NCBI RefSeq assembly: GCF_004116725.1
Contig: NZ_PDKG01000004.1
Location: 186,001-250,000 of the forward strand
Source: Arcobacter sp. CECT 8986
GTDB taxonomy: Bacteria; Campylobacterota; Campylobacteria; Campylobacterales; Arcobacteraceae
Reading direction: 5' to 3'
Length of the DNA stretch: 64,000 nt
Under the pieces are notes generated by a model, which was not told the origin of the DNA, ran no database searches, and saw only the letters and a program-made list of their open reading frames with translations. This document shows positions 1 to 8,394 of the stretch, piece by piece; the first letter of the stretch is position 1, and each line of letters opens with the position of its first letter. The position numbers and the translations under genes were made by a program.

Positions 1-405
1 ATGAGAAGATTTTCCCATAAACAGCATAAAGAAGAGACAGAGATAAACCTAACTCCAATGCTTGATGTAGTTTTTATTATGTTGATATTTTTTATTGTAA
101 CTACATCTTTTGTAAAAGAAGCAGGTGTCGAAGTAAATAGACCAAGTGCAAAAACAAGTCATCAAAAATCTCAAGCGAATATATTAATTGCAATAAAAAA
201 CAACGATGAGATATGGATTGACAAAAGAATGGTTGATATAAGAGCAGTTAGATCAAATATTGAAAGAATGAAAGCAAGTAATTCTCAAAATAGCGTAGTA
301 GTACAATCAGACAAAGATGCAAGAACTGGTATTTTAGTAAAAGTTATGGACCAAGTAAGACTTGCAGGAATTACAAATATATCAATTTCAACACTAAAGA
401 ATTAG
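1..405 (+). CDS. exbD: ExbD/TolR-family proton-channel protein of a TonB system
   Basis: The 134-residue protein has the ExbD/TolR layout: a short cytoplasmic N-terminus, one membrane helix at about residues 20-40 opening with the LTPMLDVVF motif, then a periplasmic domain. Asp22 in the helix matches the protonatable aspartate of ExbD. Family members couple the proton gradient to TonB together with an ExbB-type partner. The ATG is the first base of the window, so an ExbB or TolQ gene probably lies just upstream. tonB starts one base after the stop. ExbD is preferred over TolR because tonB follows directly. Confidence 0.9.
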   Translation: MRRFSHKQHKEETEINLTPMLDVVFIMLIFFIVTTSFVKEAGVEVNRPSAKTSHQKSQANILIAIKNNDEIWIDKRMVDIRAVRSNIERMKASNSQNSVVVQSDKDARTGILVKVMDQVRLAGITNISISTLKN

Positions 406-406
406 T

Positions 407-1033
407 ATGAGAATTTTTATTGCAATTTCATTATCTTTTGTAATTTCTGTTTCTATGTTTATTTTAATGAATGAAATGACATCAACAGAAGGTAAAGCTT
501 TACAAAAAAGAAGTGAACCAATTCAACTTACATACTTAAGAGATAAAAAAGATACAGATATACAAAAGAAAAAAAGAATAAAACCAAAAGAACCAGTTAA
601 AAAAGTTGAACCAAAAAAACTAGATATGAAAACAAATTTAAATAAAAATCTAGACAAAAATGTAAAAATAAAACCTCTTTCTGTAAATAGAAATATAGAC
701 ATCTCTTCTATAAATTCACTAAGTGGTGCACAAGTAGAGTTAGGTTCAAATTTATTAGATGCAAATATGCTTTCAGCATTAAGAAGAGTAAATCCAAGAT
801 ACCCAAGAAAAGCAAAGATGAGAAGACAAGAGGGATTTGTTCAATTGGCATTTAAAATTGATGCAAAAGGTTTTGTAAAAGATGTAAAAGTTGTAGATTC
901 TAATCCAAAAGGTCTATTTGAACAAGCATCTATTAAAGCAATTAAAAGATGGAGATTTAAACCATCAAAAGATGATGTTGAAGGTAGCTTCAAAAATGCA
1001 ACAATAACTTTTAATTTTAGGTTGGCAAGATGA
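407..1033 (+). CDS. tonB: TonB-family energy transducer
   Basis: The 208-residue protein has an N-terminal membrane anchor (about residues 4-22), a Lys/Pro-rich spacer (about 40-90) and a C-terminal TonB domain with the RVNPRYPRKA and AIKRWRFKP motifs. TonB proteins span the periplasm and pass energy from ExbB/ExbD to outer-membrane receptors for siderophores, heme, vitamin B12 or other substrates. It starts right after exbD, and its stop overlaps the start of the TPR gene by 4 bases, so the three are almost certainly cotranscribed. No TonB-dependent receptor lies in the window, so the substrate cannot be inferred. Confidence 0.9.
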   Translation: MRIFIAISLSFVISVSMFILMNEMTSTEGKALQKRSEPIQLTYLRDKKDTDIQKKKRIKPKEPVKKVEPKKLDMKTNLNKNLDKNVKIKPLSVNRNIDISSINSLSGAQVELGSNLLDANMLSALRRVNPRYPRKAKMRRQEGFVQLAFKIDAKGFVKDVKVVDSNPKGLFEQASIKAIKRWRFKPSKDDVEGSFKNATITFNFRLAR

Positions 1034-2205
1034 TAAAAAAATTACTTTTAGTATTAACACTTATGTTAGGTTCTAGTTTATATGCAGCACAGCATATGTC
1101 AAAAAGTACTTACAATAGTTTAACAAACGCTCAAAAACTTATGCAAGAAAATAAGTTTACAAAAGCAAAAGCTATTTTAGATGAACTTTTAAAACAAGAT
1201 AAAAATGCCTATGAGAAATCATATATTTTACAAACACTTTCAAATATTTATATTACAGATAATAAGTACGAAAAAGTAGCAAAAATATATGAAGAGATTA
1301 TCAAATTAGGTGCATTTGAACCAAAAAGTATAGATAATATAAAATTCTCTTTAGCAAAAATATACCTTTCAATTGAGAAGTTTGAGAAGAGTTTAAAACT
1401 ATCTAAAAGTTTAGTAAATAGTAAATTTATAAAAAAAGAAGATATTTATGAAAATTTAACTCTTGGATATTACTATAATAAAAAATACAAAAAAGCAATT
1501 GAGTACTCAAATATTTATATGAGTTCAAAAAAACAAAATATAAAAGAGTCTTGGTATAAAATTTTATACTCTTCATATATTGAAACAAAAAATTATAATG
1601 GTGCTTTATCTACTATGGAAAAAATGGTAAAACTATTTAATACAAATGAACAATATTGGGTTCAATTAGCTTCATTATATCAACAAAAAAATAGATTAAA
1701 AAAATCATTATCAACTTTAGAATTAGCATATAAAAACAATGTATTAACAAAAAAAGATAATATTTTATACTTTATAAATATTTTATTACAAAATGACGTT
1801 TATAATAAAGCTGGTGTTCTTTTAACAAAAGCTGTAAATGAAAATCTAATAAAAGAAGATAAAAAAATATTTGAAATATTGGTTACTTGTTTTATAAATG
1901 CAAAAGAGACAAATTTAGCAATAAAAAAACTTGAATCTTCAAAATTTGCAAATGAAAACAAATACAAAATGATACTTGCAAATCTTTACTACAATAAAGA
2001 GCAATACAAAAAAAGTATAAATATTGTTGATTCTATAAAAACTAAAAGAAATAGTAAAGTAGATGGAGAAAGACAGATACTAAAAGCTTTATGTTATTAT
2101 GAACTTGATAACAAAAAACAAAGTATTAGAACACTTGAAAGAGTTGTAAATAACCCTTATCATAAAAAAAGAGCAAGAAATATATTAAAAGAATTAAGAA
2201 GTTAA
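1030..2205 (+). CDS. Secreted tetratricopeptide-repeat protein of the TonB operon
   Basis: This 391-residue protein has a signal peptide (hydrophobic residues 5-19, probable cleavage near Ala19-Ala20) followed almost wholly by degenerate TPR-like helix pairs, for example around residues 30-95 and 305-390. It is Lys/Asn-rich, as usual here. It overlaps tonB by 4 bases. TPR proteins downstream of tonB are known from TonB2-type clusters of marine gammaproteobacteria, where they are thought to help assemble the complex in the periplasm. A similar role here is inferred from position and domain content only. Confidence 0.75.
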   Translation: MIKKLLLVLTLMLGSSLYAAQHMSKSTYNSLTNAQKLMQENKFTKAKAILDELLKQDKNAYEKSYILQTLSNIYITDNKYEKVAKIYEEIIKLGAFEPKSIDNIKFSLAKIYLSIEKFEKSLKLSKSLVNSKFIKKEDIYENLTLGYYYNKKYKKAIEYSNIYMSSKKQNIKESWYKILYSSYIETKNYNGALSTMEKMVKLFNTNEQYWVQLASLYQQKNRLKKSLSTLELAYKNNVLTKKDNILYFINILLQNDVYNKAGVLLTKAVNENLIKEDKKIFEILVTCFINAKETNLAIKKLESSKFANENKYKMILANLYYNKEQYKKSINIVDSIKTKRNSKVDGERQILKALCYYELDNKKQSIRTLERVVNNPYHKKRARNILKELRS

Positions 2206-2220
2206 TATAATAAGATTTTA

Positions 2221-2226
2221 TATAAT
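2221..2226 (+). promoter_or_regulatory. -10 box upstream of mntP
   Basis: TATAAT lies 29 bases before the mntP start, in the context TATATAATTCC that recurs before trpS and fabG. No convincing -35 hexamer is present, as is normal for sigma-70 promoters in Campylobacterota. Confidence 0.6.
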
Positions 2227-2254
2227 TCCGTAAATTTTAAAAGAGGGATTATAT

Positions 2255-2800
2255 TTGTTTGAAGTTATTATATTAGCAATTGCTCTTAGTATGGATGCAT
2301 TTGCTGTATCTATTGGTCTTGGTATAAAAAGTAATGAAAATCTAAAAGTATTAGCTTTAAAAGCTGGTTTATATTTTGGTTTTTTTCAAGCTTTTATGCC
2401 ATTTATTGGATATTTTGGTGGGGTTGGGCTAAAAGATTATATTGGTGGATTTGATTATTGGGTTGCATTTATTCTACTATTTATTATTGGTGGAAAGATG
2501 ATTTATGAAGCTTATGAAGAAAACACTGAAGATGAGATTGCAAAAGTTTCAAATAAAATACTACTAACATTAGCAATTGCAACAAGTATTGATGCAATGG
2601 CAGCTGGATTTACACTACAACTATTTGATTTAAATGTCTATTTATCACTTTTAATTATTGGAGTTACTACATTTATTTTTAGTTTTATTGGAGTTATGAT
2701 TGGTTCAAAAGGAACTTCAAAATATGAGAGTAAAGCTGAAATTTTAGGTGGAATTGTATTAATAATTATAGGATTTAAAATATTATTAGAAAATTTATAA
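2255..2800 (+). CDS. mntP: Manganese efflux pump MntP
   Basis: The 181-residue polytopic protein has about six membrane helices and the two pseudo-symmetric MntP signatures: LSMDAFAVSIGLG near residue 12 and ATSIDAMAAGF near residue 110. Each carries a membrane aspartate needed for Mn(II) export in characterised members. The TTG start at 2255 is supported by a GAGGG ribosome site at 2243-2247. It has its own TATAAT box. A manganese riboswitch of the yybP-ykoY type would need far more leader than the roughly 20 bases available. Confidence 0.9.
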   Translation: MFEVIILAIALSMDAFAVSIGLGIKSNENLKVLALKAGLYFGFFQAFMPFIGYFGGVGLKDYIGGFDYWVAFILLFIIGGKMIYEAYEENTEDEIAKVSNKILLTLAIATSIDAMAAGFTLQLFDLNVYLSLLIIGVTTFIFSFIGVMIGSKGTSKYESKAEILGGIVLIIIGFKILLENL

Positions 2801-2832
2801 TATCATAGATTATTCAACTAAAAGGTATATTT

Positions 2833-4116
2833 ATGAAAAATAGATTTTTTACAATTTCGATTCCTATTTTACTTTTGATTATTGCTTCTTTTTATGTAAC
2901 ATCAAAATTTGTAGAACCTGCTCCTAAAAAAGAGATAACAATTGCAACAGGTTCAAAAGATGGTGAGTATTATAAAACTGCACTAGAGTATAAAAAATTA
3001 CTAGAAGAAGAGAAAGTAAAAGTAAATATACTAACTTCTAAAGGTTCTATTGAAAATATAAAACTTTTAGAAGATAATACTGCGGATGTTGCTTTTATTC
3101 AAAATGGCACAATAACGTCTAAAGAGACAAAAGATATAAAAGCAATTGCTTCAACTTATTATGAGCCTTTATGGGTATTTTATAGAAATGAAGGCTATAA
3201 GATTGATTATTTAATTCAACTTATTACAAAAAAAATATCTATTGGACAAGTTGGCAGTGGCACTTATGATTTAAGCTCTCAATTATTAAATGATAATGGA
3301 ATATCAAAAGATAACTCAAAGATTTTTACATATTCACAATCAGAAGCAAAAAAGCTTCTTCTAAATAAAAAAATAGACGCAATGTTTGTAGTAGCATCGC
3401 ACAACTCAAAGACAGTAAAAGAACTACTTGCAAATCCAAATATAAATGTTTTTAGTTTTAAAAGAGCAAAAGCTTATAGTAGAAAATACTCATATTTACA
3501 ATCTATTAAACTTTATGAAGGGACACTAGATTTATATAAAAACCTACCAGATGAAGATATTAACCTTCTTGCTACAACAGCAAATCTTGTAGTAAAAAAT
3601 GACTTCTCACAAGAACTAATAAGAATATTACTAAAAAAAGTAAGAGAAGTTCATAGTAAAAAAGATCTATTTTCAAAAGAGAATGAATTTCCAAATCTTA
3701 CTAATTTAAAACTTGAATCAAATGATGAAGCTAAAATATATTTCAAAAATGGAGATACTTGGCTTGAAAAAATATTTCCTTATTGGATTGCTGCAAATAT
3801 CGATAGATTAAAGATATTTTTAATTCCTTTAATTACTTTGATGATTCCTTTATTAAAGGGTGCTTTTCCTCTTTATCAATGGAGTATGCGTTCTAAAATA
3901 TATAAATGGTATGATGAAGTAAAAGAGATAGAAAGTACAATCTCAACATCACAAAAAAATCAATTGGAGCAACAATTAGAAAAAATCCAACAGTTTCAAG
4001 AAGAGATTTCAAAAGAGACTAAAGTTCCTCTATCTTTTATGGGTGAATACTACAATCTAATTATGCACATAAATATGATAGAACAAAAAATCCAAACAAA
4101 ATTAAAATCCTTATAA
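2833..4116 (+). CDS. TAXI-family TRAP-type solute-binding protein, membrane anchored at both ends
   Basis: The 427-residue protein starts with a membrane helix (about residues 7-25), followed by a periplasmic-binding domain with the TAXI-family opening TIATGSKDGEYYKTA and a typical GSIENIKLLEDNTADVAFIQNG-like segment. A second strong hydrophobic segment (about 326-345) leads to a roughly 80-residue charged, Gln/Glu-rich tail that could form a coiled coil in the cytoplasm. TAXI proteins normally deliver small carboxylates or amino acids to a TRAP permease, but no permease gene is nearby. The permease may be elsewhere, or the protein may sense a ligand rather than transport it. Confidence 0.8.
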   Translation: MKNRFFTISIPILLLIIASFYVTSKFVEPAPKKEITIATGSKDGEYYKTALEYKKLLEEEKVKVNILTSKGSIENIKLLEDNTADVAFIQNGTITSKETKDIKAIASTYYEPLWVFYRNEGYKIDYLIQLITKKISIGQVGSGTYDLSSQLLNDNGISKDNSKIFTYSQSEAKKLLLNKKIDAMFVVASHNSKTVKELLANPNINVFSFKRAKAYSRKYSYLQSIKLYEGTLDLYKNLPDEDINLLATTANLVVKNDFSQELIRILLKKVREVHSKKDLFSKENEFPNLTNLKLESNDEAKIYFKNGDTWLEKIFPYWIAANIDRLKIFLIPLITLMIPLLKGAFPLYQWSMRSKIYKWYDEVKEIESTISTSQKNQLEQQLEKIQQFQEEISKETKVPLSFMGEYYNLIMHINMIEQKIQTKLKSL

Positions 4117-4151
4117 GGTCTTGTAAGATGTCTATTTTAGGCTAATTTCGA

Positions 4152-4157
4152 TATAAT
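4152..4157 (+). promoter_or_regulatory. -10 box upstream of trpS
   Basis: TATAAT in the context GATATAATTCC. The predicted transcript start near 4164 would leave no room for a ribosome site before a TTG at 4170. This helps place the trpS start at the second TTG, 4185. Confidence 0.6.
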
Positions 4158-4184
4158 TCCAAAAAAATATTGAAGGATTTAGTT

Positions 4185-5153
4185 TTGAGAATATTATCAG
4201 GAATTCAACCATCAGGTACTATACACATTGGTAACTACTTTGGTATGATAAAAAAAATGATAGAATCGCAAAATGACGGTGAACTTTTTGCATTTTTAGC
4301 ATCATACCATGCTTTAACATCAGTAAAAGATAAAGAGGCTTTACAAAACAATATGTTTGAAGCTGCTGTAAACTTTTTAGCTTTAGGAATGGACCCAGAG
4401 AAATCTACATTTTGGGTACAACACGATGTAAAAGAGGTACTTGAATTATACTGGATATTATCAAATCACACTTCAATGGGATTATTAGAAAGAGCGCACT
4501 CATATAAAGATAAAACTGCAAGAGGAATTCAAGCAAATCATGGATTATTCTCTTATCCTGTTTTAATGGCTGCGGATATTTTACTTTATGATGTAAATGT
4601 AGTTCCAGTAGGGAAAGATCAAATTCAACACGTTGAGATGACAAGAGATATTGCAAACTCTTTTAATCATGCTTATAAACAAGAAGTTTTTGTACTTCCT
4701 GAAGCAAAAGTTGATGAAGTAGTTGCAACAGTTCCTGGAACAGATGGAGCTAAAATGTCAAAATCATATGGAAATACAATTGATATGTTTGCAAGTAAGA
4801 AAAAACTAAAAAAACAAGTTATGAGTATTGTAACAGACTCAAAAGAGCTTGATGAAGCAAAAGAGTGGAATGGATGCAATATTTATAAACTTTGTGAACT
4901 ATTTATGAATCAAGATGAATTATTAGCTTTACAAAAAAGATATGAAACTCCAGGTGAAGGTTATGGTCATTTTAAATTAACGCTACTTGATAAAATAAAT
5001 GAACATTTTGAACCATACTTAGAAAAAAGAGAGTATTACTTAAATAATAAAGATGAAGTAAGAGATATCTTAGCACACGGTGCTTCTAAAGCAAGAAAAA
5101 TTGCTCAAGCAAAAATGGAACAAGTAAGAGAGATTATCGGTCTTAAATTATAA
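4185..5153 (+). CDS. trpS: Tryptophanyl-tRNA synthetase
   Basis: This 322-residue class I aminoacyl-tRNA synthetase charges tRNA-Trp. It has the HIGH-type motif PSGTIHIGNYFG near the N-terminus and the KMSKS loop GAKMSKSYGN near residue 190, and its length fits bacterial TrpRS. The TTG at 4185 is chosen over the upstream TTG at 4170 because AAGGAT (4173-4178) sits at good ribosome-site spacing and the family begins at about RILSGIQPSG. It is followed by a hairpin shared with the convergent methyltransferase gene. Confidence 0.95.
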   Translation: MRILSGIQPSGTIHIGNYFGMIKKMIESQNDGELFAFLASYHALTSVKDKEALQNNMFEAAVNFLALGMDPEKSTFWVQHDVKEVLELYWILSNHTSMGLLERAHSYKDKTARGIQANHGLFSYPVLMAADILLYDVNVVPVGKDQIQHVEMTRDIANSFNHAYKQEVFVLPEAKVDEVVATVPGTDGAKMSKSYGNTIDMFASKKKLKKQVMSIVTDSKELDEAKEWNGCNIYKLCELFMNQDELLALQKRYETPGEGYGHFKLTLLDKINEHFEPYLEKREYYLNNKDEVRDILAHGASKARKIAQAKMEQVREIIGLKL

Positions 5154-5156
5154 GAT

Positions 5157-5178
5157 AAAAAAGGCATAAGCCTTTTTT
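5157..5178. terminator. Bidirectional terminator between trpS and methyltransferase gene
   Basis: An A-run, GGC, loop ATAA, GCC and six T residues form a short rho-independent hairpin that works on both strands. The T-run reaches into the methyltransferase stop codon. Confidence 0.75.
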
Positions 5179-5878
5179 ATTTAGATACTTTTTTACAAAT
5201 TAACATATGTTTATCTGGTTTATCAAAATCATGTAAATTATAATCACTTACAGACTCGACAACAAAACCAACTTCAGTTAAAACTTTTTTTAAACTTGGA
5301 ATATCATGATAATATTGAGTTATCATATCTTCTTCTTTTTTATATAAACCATCTTTTTGTTTATCAAATAAAACAATATTTGTATTTAATTCATCTTCAT
5401 CATAAACAGCATCAACGGCAATAAACTTCTCTTCTCTATTTATAGTCAAACTTCCATCAGCAACTACACTAAAGCCATATAGTGAGTTTACATCAAACAT
5501 ATAATAACCATTTTCATTTAATACATTATAAGTATCTACAAAGAACTCTTTTAGATGATTTTTAGGTATATAATTTACTACATCAAAAATAGCAGTTGCA
5601 CAATCAAACTTATCTTTTACATCATGTAAAGACATACATTTAGCATCTACGCCTCTTTGTTCACAAACTTTGATTTGTTCAACACTTAAATCAATACCAA
5701 AAGCTTTTTTACCATTTATTTTAAGATTCTCAAGAAAATATCCTTGACCACATCCAATATCAATGATATTATCAAGTTCATTCATCATTACAAAAGTCAT
5801 AAACTCTTTATGTAGTGAATAAACTTCATCTTCAAAATCTAAGTATTGTTCTATTCTTGAATATAAATCTAAACCCAT
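5177..5878 (-). CDS. Class I SAM-dependent methyltransferase of unknown substrate
   Basis: The 233-residue protein has motif I of the Rossmann-fold methyltransferases, IIDIGCGQGYFLENL at about residues 38-52, an acidic strand end (GIDLS) for the SAM ribose, and FDCATAIFDVVNYI as the post-I/II region. The fold is clear but the substrate is not. A biotin- or ubiquinone-type small-molecule methyltransferase is possible, and no sequence feature decides. The ATG overlaps the hisG stop by one base (TAATG), so it is the last gene of the hypothetical-coaX-hisG operon. Confidence 0.8.
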   Translation of the reverse strand: MGLDLYSRIEQYLDFEDEVYSLHKEFMTFVMMNELDNIIDIGCGQGYFLENLKINGKKAFGIDLSVEQIKVCEQRGVDAKCMSLHDVKDKFDCATAIFDVVNYIPKNHLKEFFVDTYNVLNENGYYMFDVNSLYGFSVVADGSLTINREEKFIAVDAVYDEDELNTNIVLFDKQKDGLYKKEEDMITQYYHDIPSLKKVLTEVGFVVESVSDYNLHDFDKPDKHMLICKKVSK

Positions 5879-6486
5879 TAAAGTACTTTTTCTATTCTAT
5901 TTTTTAAATCTAAAATTATGTCTTTTTTTGCATAAAAAGAGTTTTTATTTGCAATTAAGTGTGCTGAACTTTCCATAATTGTAGGACCAACTTCAAGCCC
6001 ATTTTGTTTCATAGTTGTACCTGTTTCAACTATGTCAACAATACAATCACTTAATCCAACTAAAGGAGCAAGTTCGATTGAACCATATAATTTAATTATC
6101 TCAACAGCCATTGCTTTTTGCTCAAAATATTTTTTAGCAATTTTTTCATGTTTTGTTGCAACTCTAATTTCACTTTTAGAAAAATCTAACTCTTCACCTT
6201 TTCTAAGTCCAAATGCAACTTTACATTTACCTAGCTGTAGATTTAATAGTTTTATTAAATCATACTCTTTCTCTTCTAATACATCTAAACCAACTACACC
6301 TAAATCAGCAGCTCCATGCATAACATAAGTTGGCACATCTTGATTTCTTACATTTAGAAATCTAAAATTTTGTTTTTCTAATATTAACTTTCTATCTTCA
6401 AATATAAACTCTTCATTAAAAGCTTTTTGAAATTTATCTAAGGTCTCTTTAGCGATTCTTCCCTTAGGCAATGCAATTGTTAGCAT
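5878..6486 (-). CDS. hisG: ATP phosphoribosyltransferase, short form
   Basis: HisG joins ATP and PRPP in the first step of histidine synthesis. At 202 residues it is the short, catalytic-only form without the C-terminal regulatory domain. Visible motifs are LPKGRIAKETLD at the N-terminus, VVGLDVLEE, VGLSDCIVDIVETGTT (PRPP-binding loop) and a C-terminal MESSAHLIANK segment. Short HisG normally needs the HisZ subunit, which is not in the window. The ATG at 6486 is preferred to the adjacent TTG at 6489 because AAGGAT lies at better spacing. It overlaps the end of coaX by about 23 bases. Confidence 0.92.
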   Translation of the reverse strand: MLTIALPKGRIAKETLDKFQKAFNEEFIFEDRKLILEKQNFRFLNVRNQDVPTYVMHGAADLGVVGLDVLEEKEYDLIKLLNLQLGKCKVAFGLRKGEELDFSKSEIRVATKHEKIAKKYFEQKAMAVEIIKLYGSIELAPLVGLSDCIVDIVETGTTMKQNGLEVGPTIMESSAHLIANKNSFYAKKDIILDLKNRIEKVL

Positions 6487-7090
6487 CAATTATCCTTTTC
6501 ATATTTTCAAAAATTAAATCTTTTTTATAGATACTATTTTTAAAATATTTACTTAAAAATTCTCCATCTCCACCAGTAAATATAATTTGTTGTTCTTTTC
6601 TTATATTTTTGATTGGTTCTATTATTGATTGTAAGATTGCGTATGATATCGCATCTTGTGTACAAAGGGGGATTTTATCTAAATTTACCTTTGTATTAAA
6701 ATCAAAGTCCAATTTAGAAGATATTTGAGTATATAAATTCTCAATTTTTTTAAATCCTGGTAAAATAAATCCACCTTTATGCTCACTATTACTCATAATA
6801 TCAACAGTAATTGCACTTCCTGCATCAACTACAATTGCATCATTTATTCCATAACAAGCAACTTTTCTATCTATTCCCATACCTTTGTATGAAGTCTCAA
6901 AATCTATATAATTTTCTAAATTAATAATATCATTGTGAGTTTGTTCTAAACTTGCAGTTCCTTTATCATTAACAGAAATAAAATAGACTTTTTCATCAAA
7001 TGTAGGTAGTTTTTCATCTAACAAATATCTTTTTTCATTGTTATTTACTAATAGATGAAATGTCGTATTTCCAATATCACATAAAATCAA
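6464..7090 (-). CDS. coaX: Type III pantothenate kinase
   Basis: CoaX phosphorylates pantothenate in coenzyme A synthesis and belongs to the ASKHA kinase fold. The sequence shows DIGNTTFHLLV (phosphate 1), GMGIDRKVACYG, VVDAGSAITVDI (phosphate 2), GGFILPGF and TGGDGEFL. At about 208 residues it is slightly short for the family (near 220-260). I place the start at a TTG (7090), giving an N-terminus of Met-Ile-Leu-Cys-Asp-Ile-Gly, with GGAG about 8 bases upstream. A longer reading from an ATG at 7108 adds six non-conserved residues. It overlaps the upstream gene by 14 bases. Confidence 0.88.
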   Translation of the reverse strand: MILCDIGNTTFHLLVNNNEKRYLLDEKLPTFDEKVYFISVNDKGTASLEQTHNDIINLENYIDFETSYKGMGIDRKVACYGINDAIVVDAGSAITVDIMSNSEHKGGFILPGFKKIENLYTQISSKLDFDFNTKVNLDKIPLCTQDAISYAILQSIIEPIKNIRKEQQIIFTGGDGEFLSKYFKNSIYKKDLIFENMKRIIDANNCIA

Positions 7091-7409
7091 CTCTAACACT
7101 CCATCCATTTTGTTTTAAAAACTCTTTTGCTTTTGAGCATAAAGGTGAACTAATAATTAACTCTTTATGTTTAAAATTATGGTCTTTATAAGATACAAGT
7201 TTACCAAAAAGTTCTAATAAATCATTTGCATTTTTTCTAATAAATCTACTTTTTGCATCAACTATAAAAATAGCATAATATGTAGCTTTTATATCTGTGG
7301 CTGTGAAAATTTGTATTTTTTTTCTACTATTTAATTCTTTTACACTAACCTCATCAATTTGTTTAAAAAGTATATTCTTTTTATTATAATACTCAGTTAA
7401 TTTTTTCAA
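7077..7409 (-). CDS. Conserved-looking hypothetical protein upstream of coaX
   Basis: The 110-residue basic protein has no signal peptide or membrane helix and no family I recognise. Alternating strands and helices (a YYAIFIVDAKSRFI strand, a NANDLLELFGKL helix, a KELIISSP strand) suggest a small alpha/beta fold. It begins with AAAGGAAA as ribosome site, follows a minus-strand TATAAT box, and is the first gene of an operon with coaX, hisG and a methyltransferase. Its end overlaps the coaX start, which suggests translational coupling. Function is unknown. Confidence 0.7.
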   Translation of the reverse strand: MKKLTEYYNKKNILFKQIDEVSVKELNSRKKIQIFTATDIKATYYAIFIVDAKSRFIRKNANDLLELFGKLVSYKDHNFKHKELIISSPLCSKAKEFLKQNGWSVRVDFM

Positions 7410-7432
7410 ATAAATTTTCCTTTAAAACGGCG

Positions 7433-7438
7433 ATTATA
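7433..7438 (-). promoter_or_regulatory. -10 box for the hypothetical-coaX-hisG operon
   Basis: On the minus strand this reads TATAAT, 24 bases before the first start codon, with a CGCCG stretch at the predicted transcript start. Confidence 0.55.
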
Positions 7439-7550
7439 CCTAAACTTTAGTTAATCTTTTGTGCAAGTTTTTAACTTTTAAATCTATTGCTTATTTTATA
7501 CAAAAAACATTATATAGCAAAATTAATTTATAAATATAAGAAAATGCACT

Positions 7551-7564
7551 TTTTTGTACAAAAA
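7551..7564. promoter_or_regulatory. Perfect 14-bp palindrome upstream of the ThrE-type exporter
   Basis: TTTTTGTACAAAAA is self-complementary. It sits about 28 bases before a TAGAAT -10-like hexamer (7592-7597) and 53 bases before the exporter start. This is a plausible operator position, but AT-rich DNA produces such palindromes by chance fairly often. The rest of the 207-base divergent gap (7410-7616) shows only AT-rich sequence and the two -10 boxes. Confidence 0.35.
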
Positions 7565-7616
7565 TTTCACTTTATTTTCTCATTAAGATGATAGAATACG
7601 AAAATGGAAAATAAAT

Positions 7617-8393
7617 ATGAGTAACTTAACATTAACGTATGAATATCAAACGAAAATAACACAAGCAATAATTAGAGCCGCAGTACTAATGCTTGAATAT
7701 GGTGCAGAAAGTAAACTAATAGAACAAACAACTACAAGAATGGGAAAAGCCTTAGGAGTAAAATCAGTAGAAATTTCACTTATTCCTTCTGCTATTGTTT
7801 TAACAACTCTATCAAATACAAATCAATCTGTAACAACAACAAGACAAGCACATCACAAACCAATAAATATGTCTATTGTTTATGATGTTCAAAAACTTTG
7901 TATAAATTTAGAAAAATATGAATTGGGTGCAGAAAAGACTATTTTATTACTAAAACAAGTAAAACCAAATTATTATAATAAATGGTTAGTTATTTTTATG
8001 ATAGGACTTTCTTGTGCATCATTTGCTTATTTAAGAGGCGCAGATTGGCAGGCATTTGGCATTACATTTATTGCTTCTGCTATTGCTATGTTTGTTAGAC
8101 AACAACTTGCAAAACATAAATTTATTTTGATTATCTCTTTTGCTACAACTGCTTTTGTTGCAACACTTATTGCAAGCTTAGCATCCCATATAAGTACAAC
8201 TCCAAATGTTGCACTTTCTGCAAGTGTATTATTACTTGTACCTGGGTTTCCTTTTATAAACTCTTTTTTAGATGCAGTGAAAGGTTATTTAAGTATGGGT
8301 TGGGGACGTTGGATGCAAGCTACACTTCTAACATTAGCTACAAGTATGGGAATTATTTTTGCCATGGCTGTTTTAAATATGAAAGGTTGGTAA
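7617..8393 (+). CDS. ThrE-family exporter subunit, N-terminal (DUF1212) part
   Basis: The 258-residue protein matches the N-terminal half of ThrE threonine/serine exporters. A soluble domain (about residues 1-120) has the family-typical ALMLEYGAES-like helix and a segment on recently active tRNA-like serine/threonine positions (VEISLIPSAIVLTT), followed by about five membrane helices with the LLLVPGFPFINS motif near residue 205. In many bacteria the C-terminal half is a separate gene, as here, with one base between the two. Together they would form the exporter. The substrate is inferred from family only. Confidence 0.8.
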   Translation: MSNLTLTYEYQTKITQAIIRAAVLMLEYGAESKLIEQTTTRMGKALGVKSVEISLIPSAIVLTTLSNTNQSVTTTRQAHHKPINMSIVYDVQKLCINLEKYELGAEKTILLLKQVKPNYYNKWLVIFMIGLSCASFAYLRGADWQAFGITFIASAIAMFVRQQLAKHKFILIISFATTAFVATLIASLASHISTTPNVALSASVLLLVPGFPFINSFLDAVKGYLSMGWGRWMQATLLTLATSMGIIFAMAVLNMKGW

Positions 8394-8394
8394 G

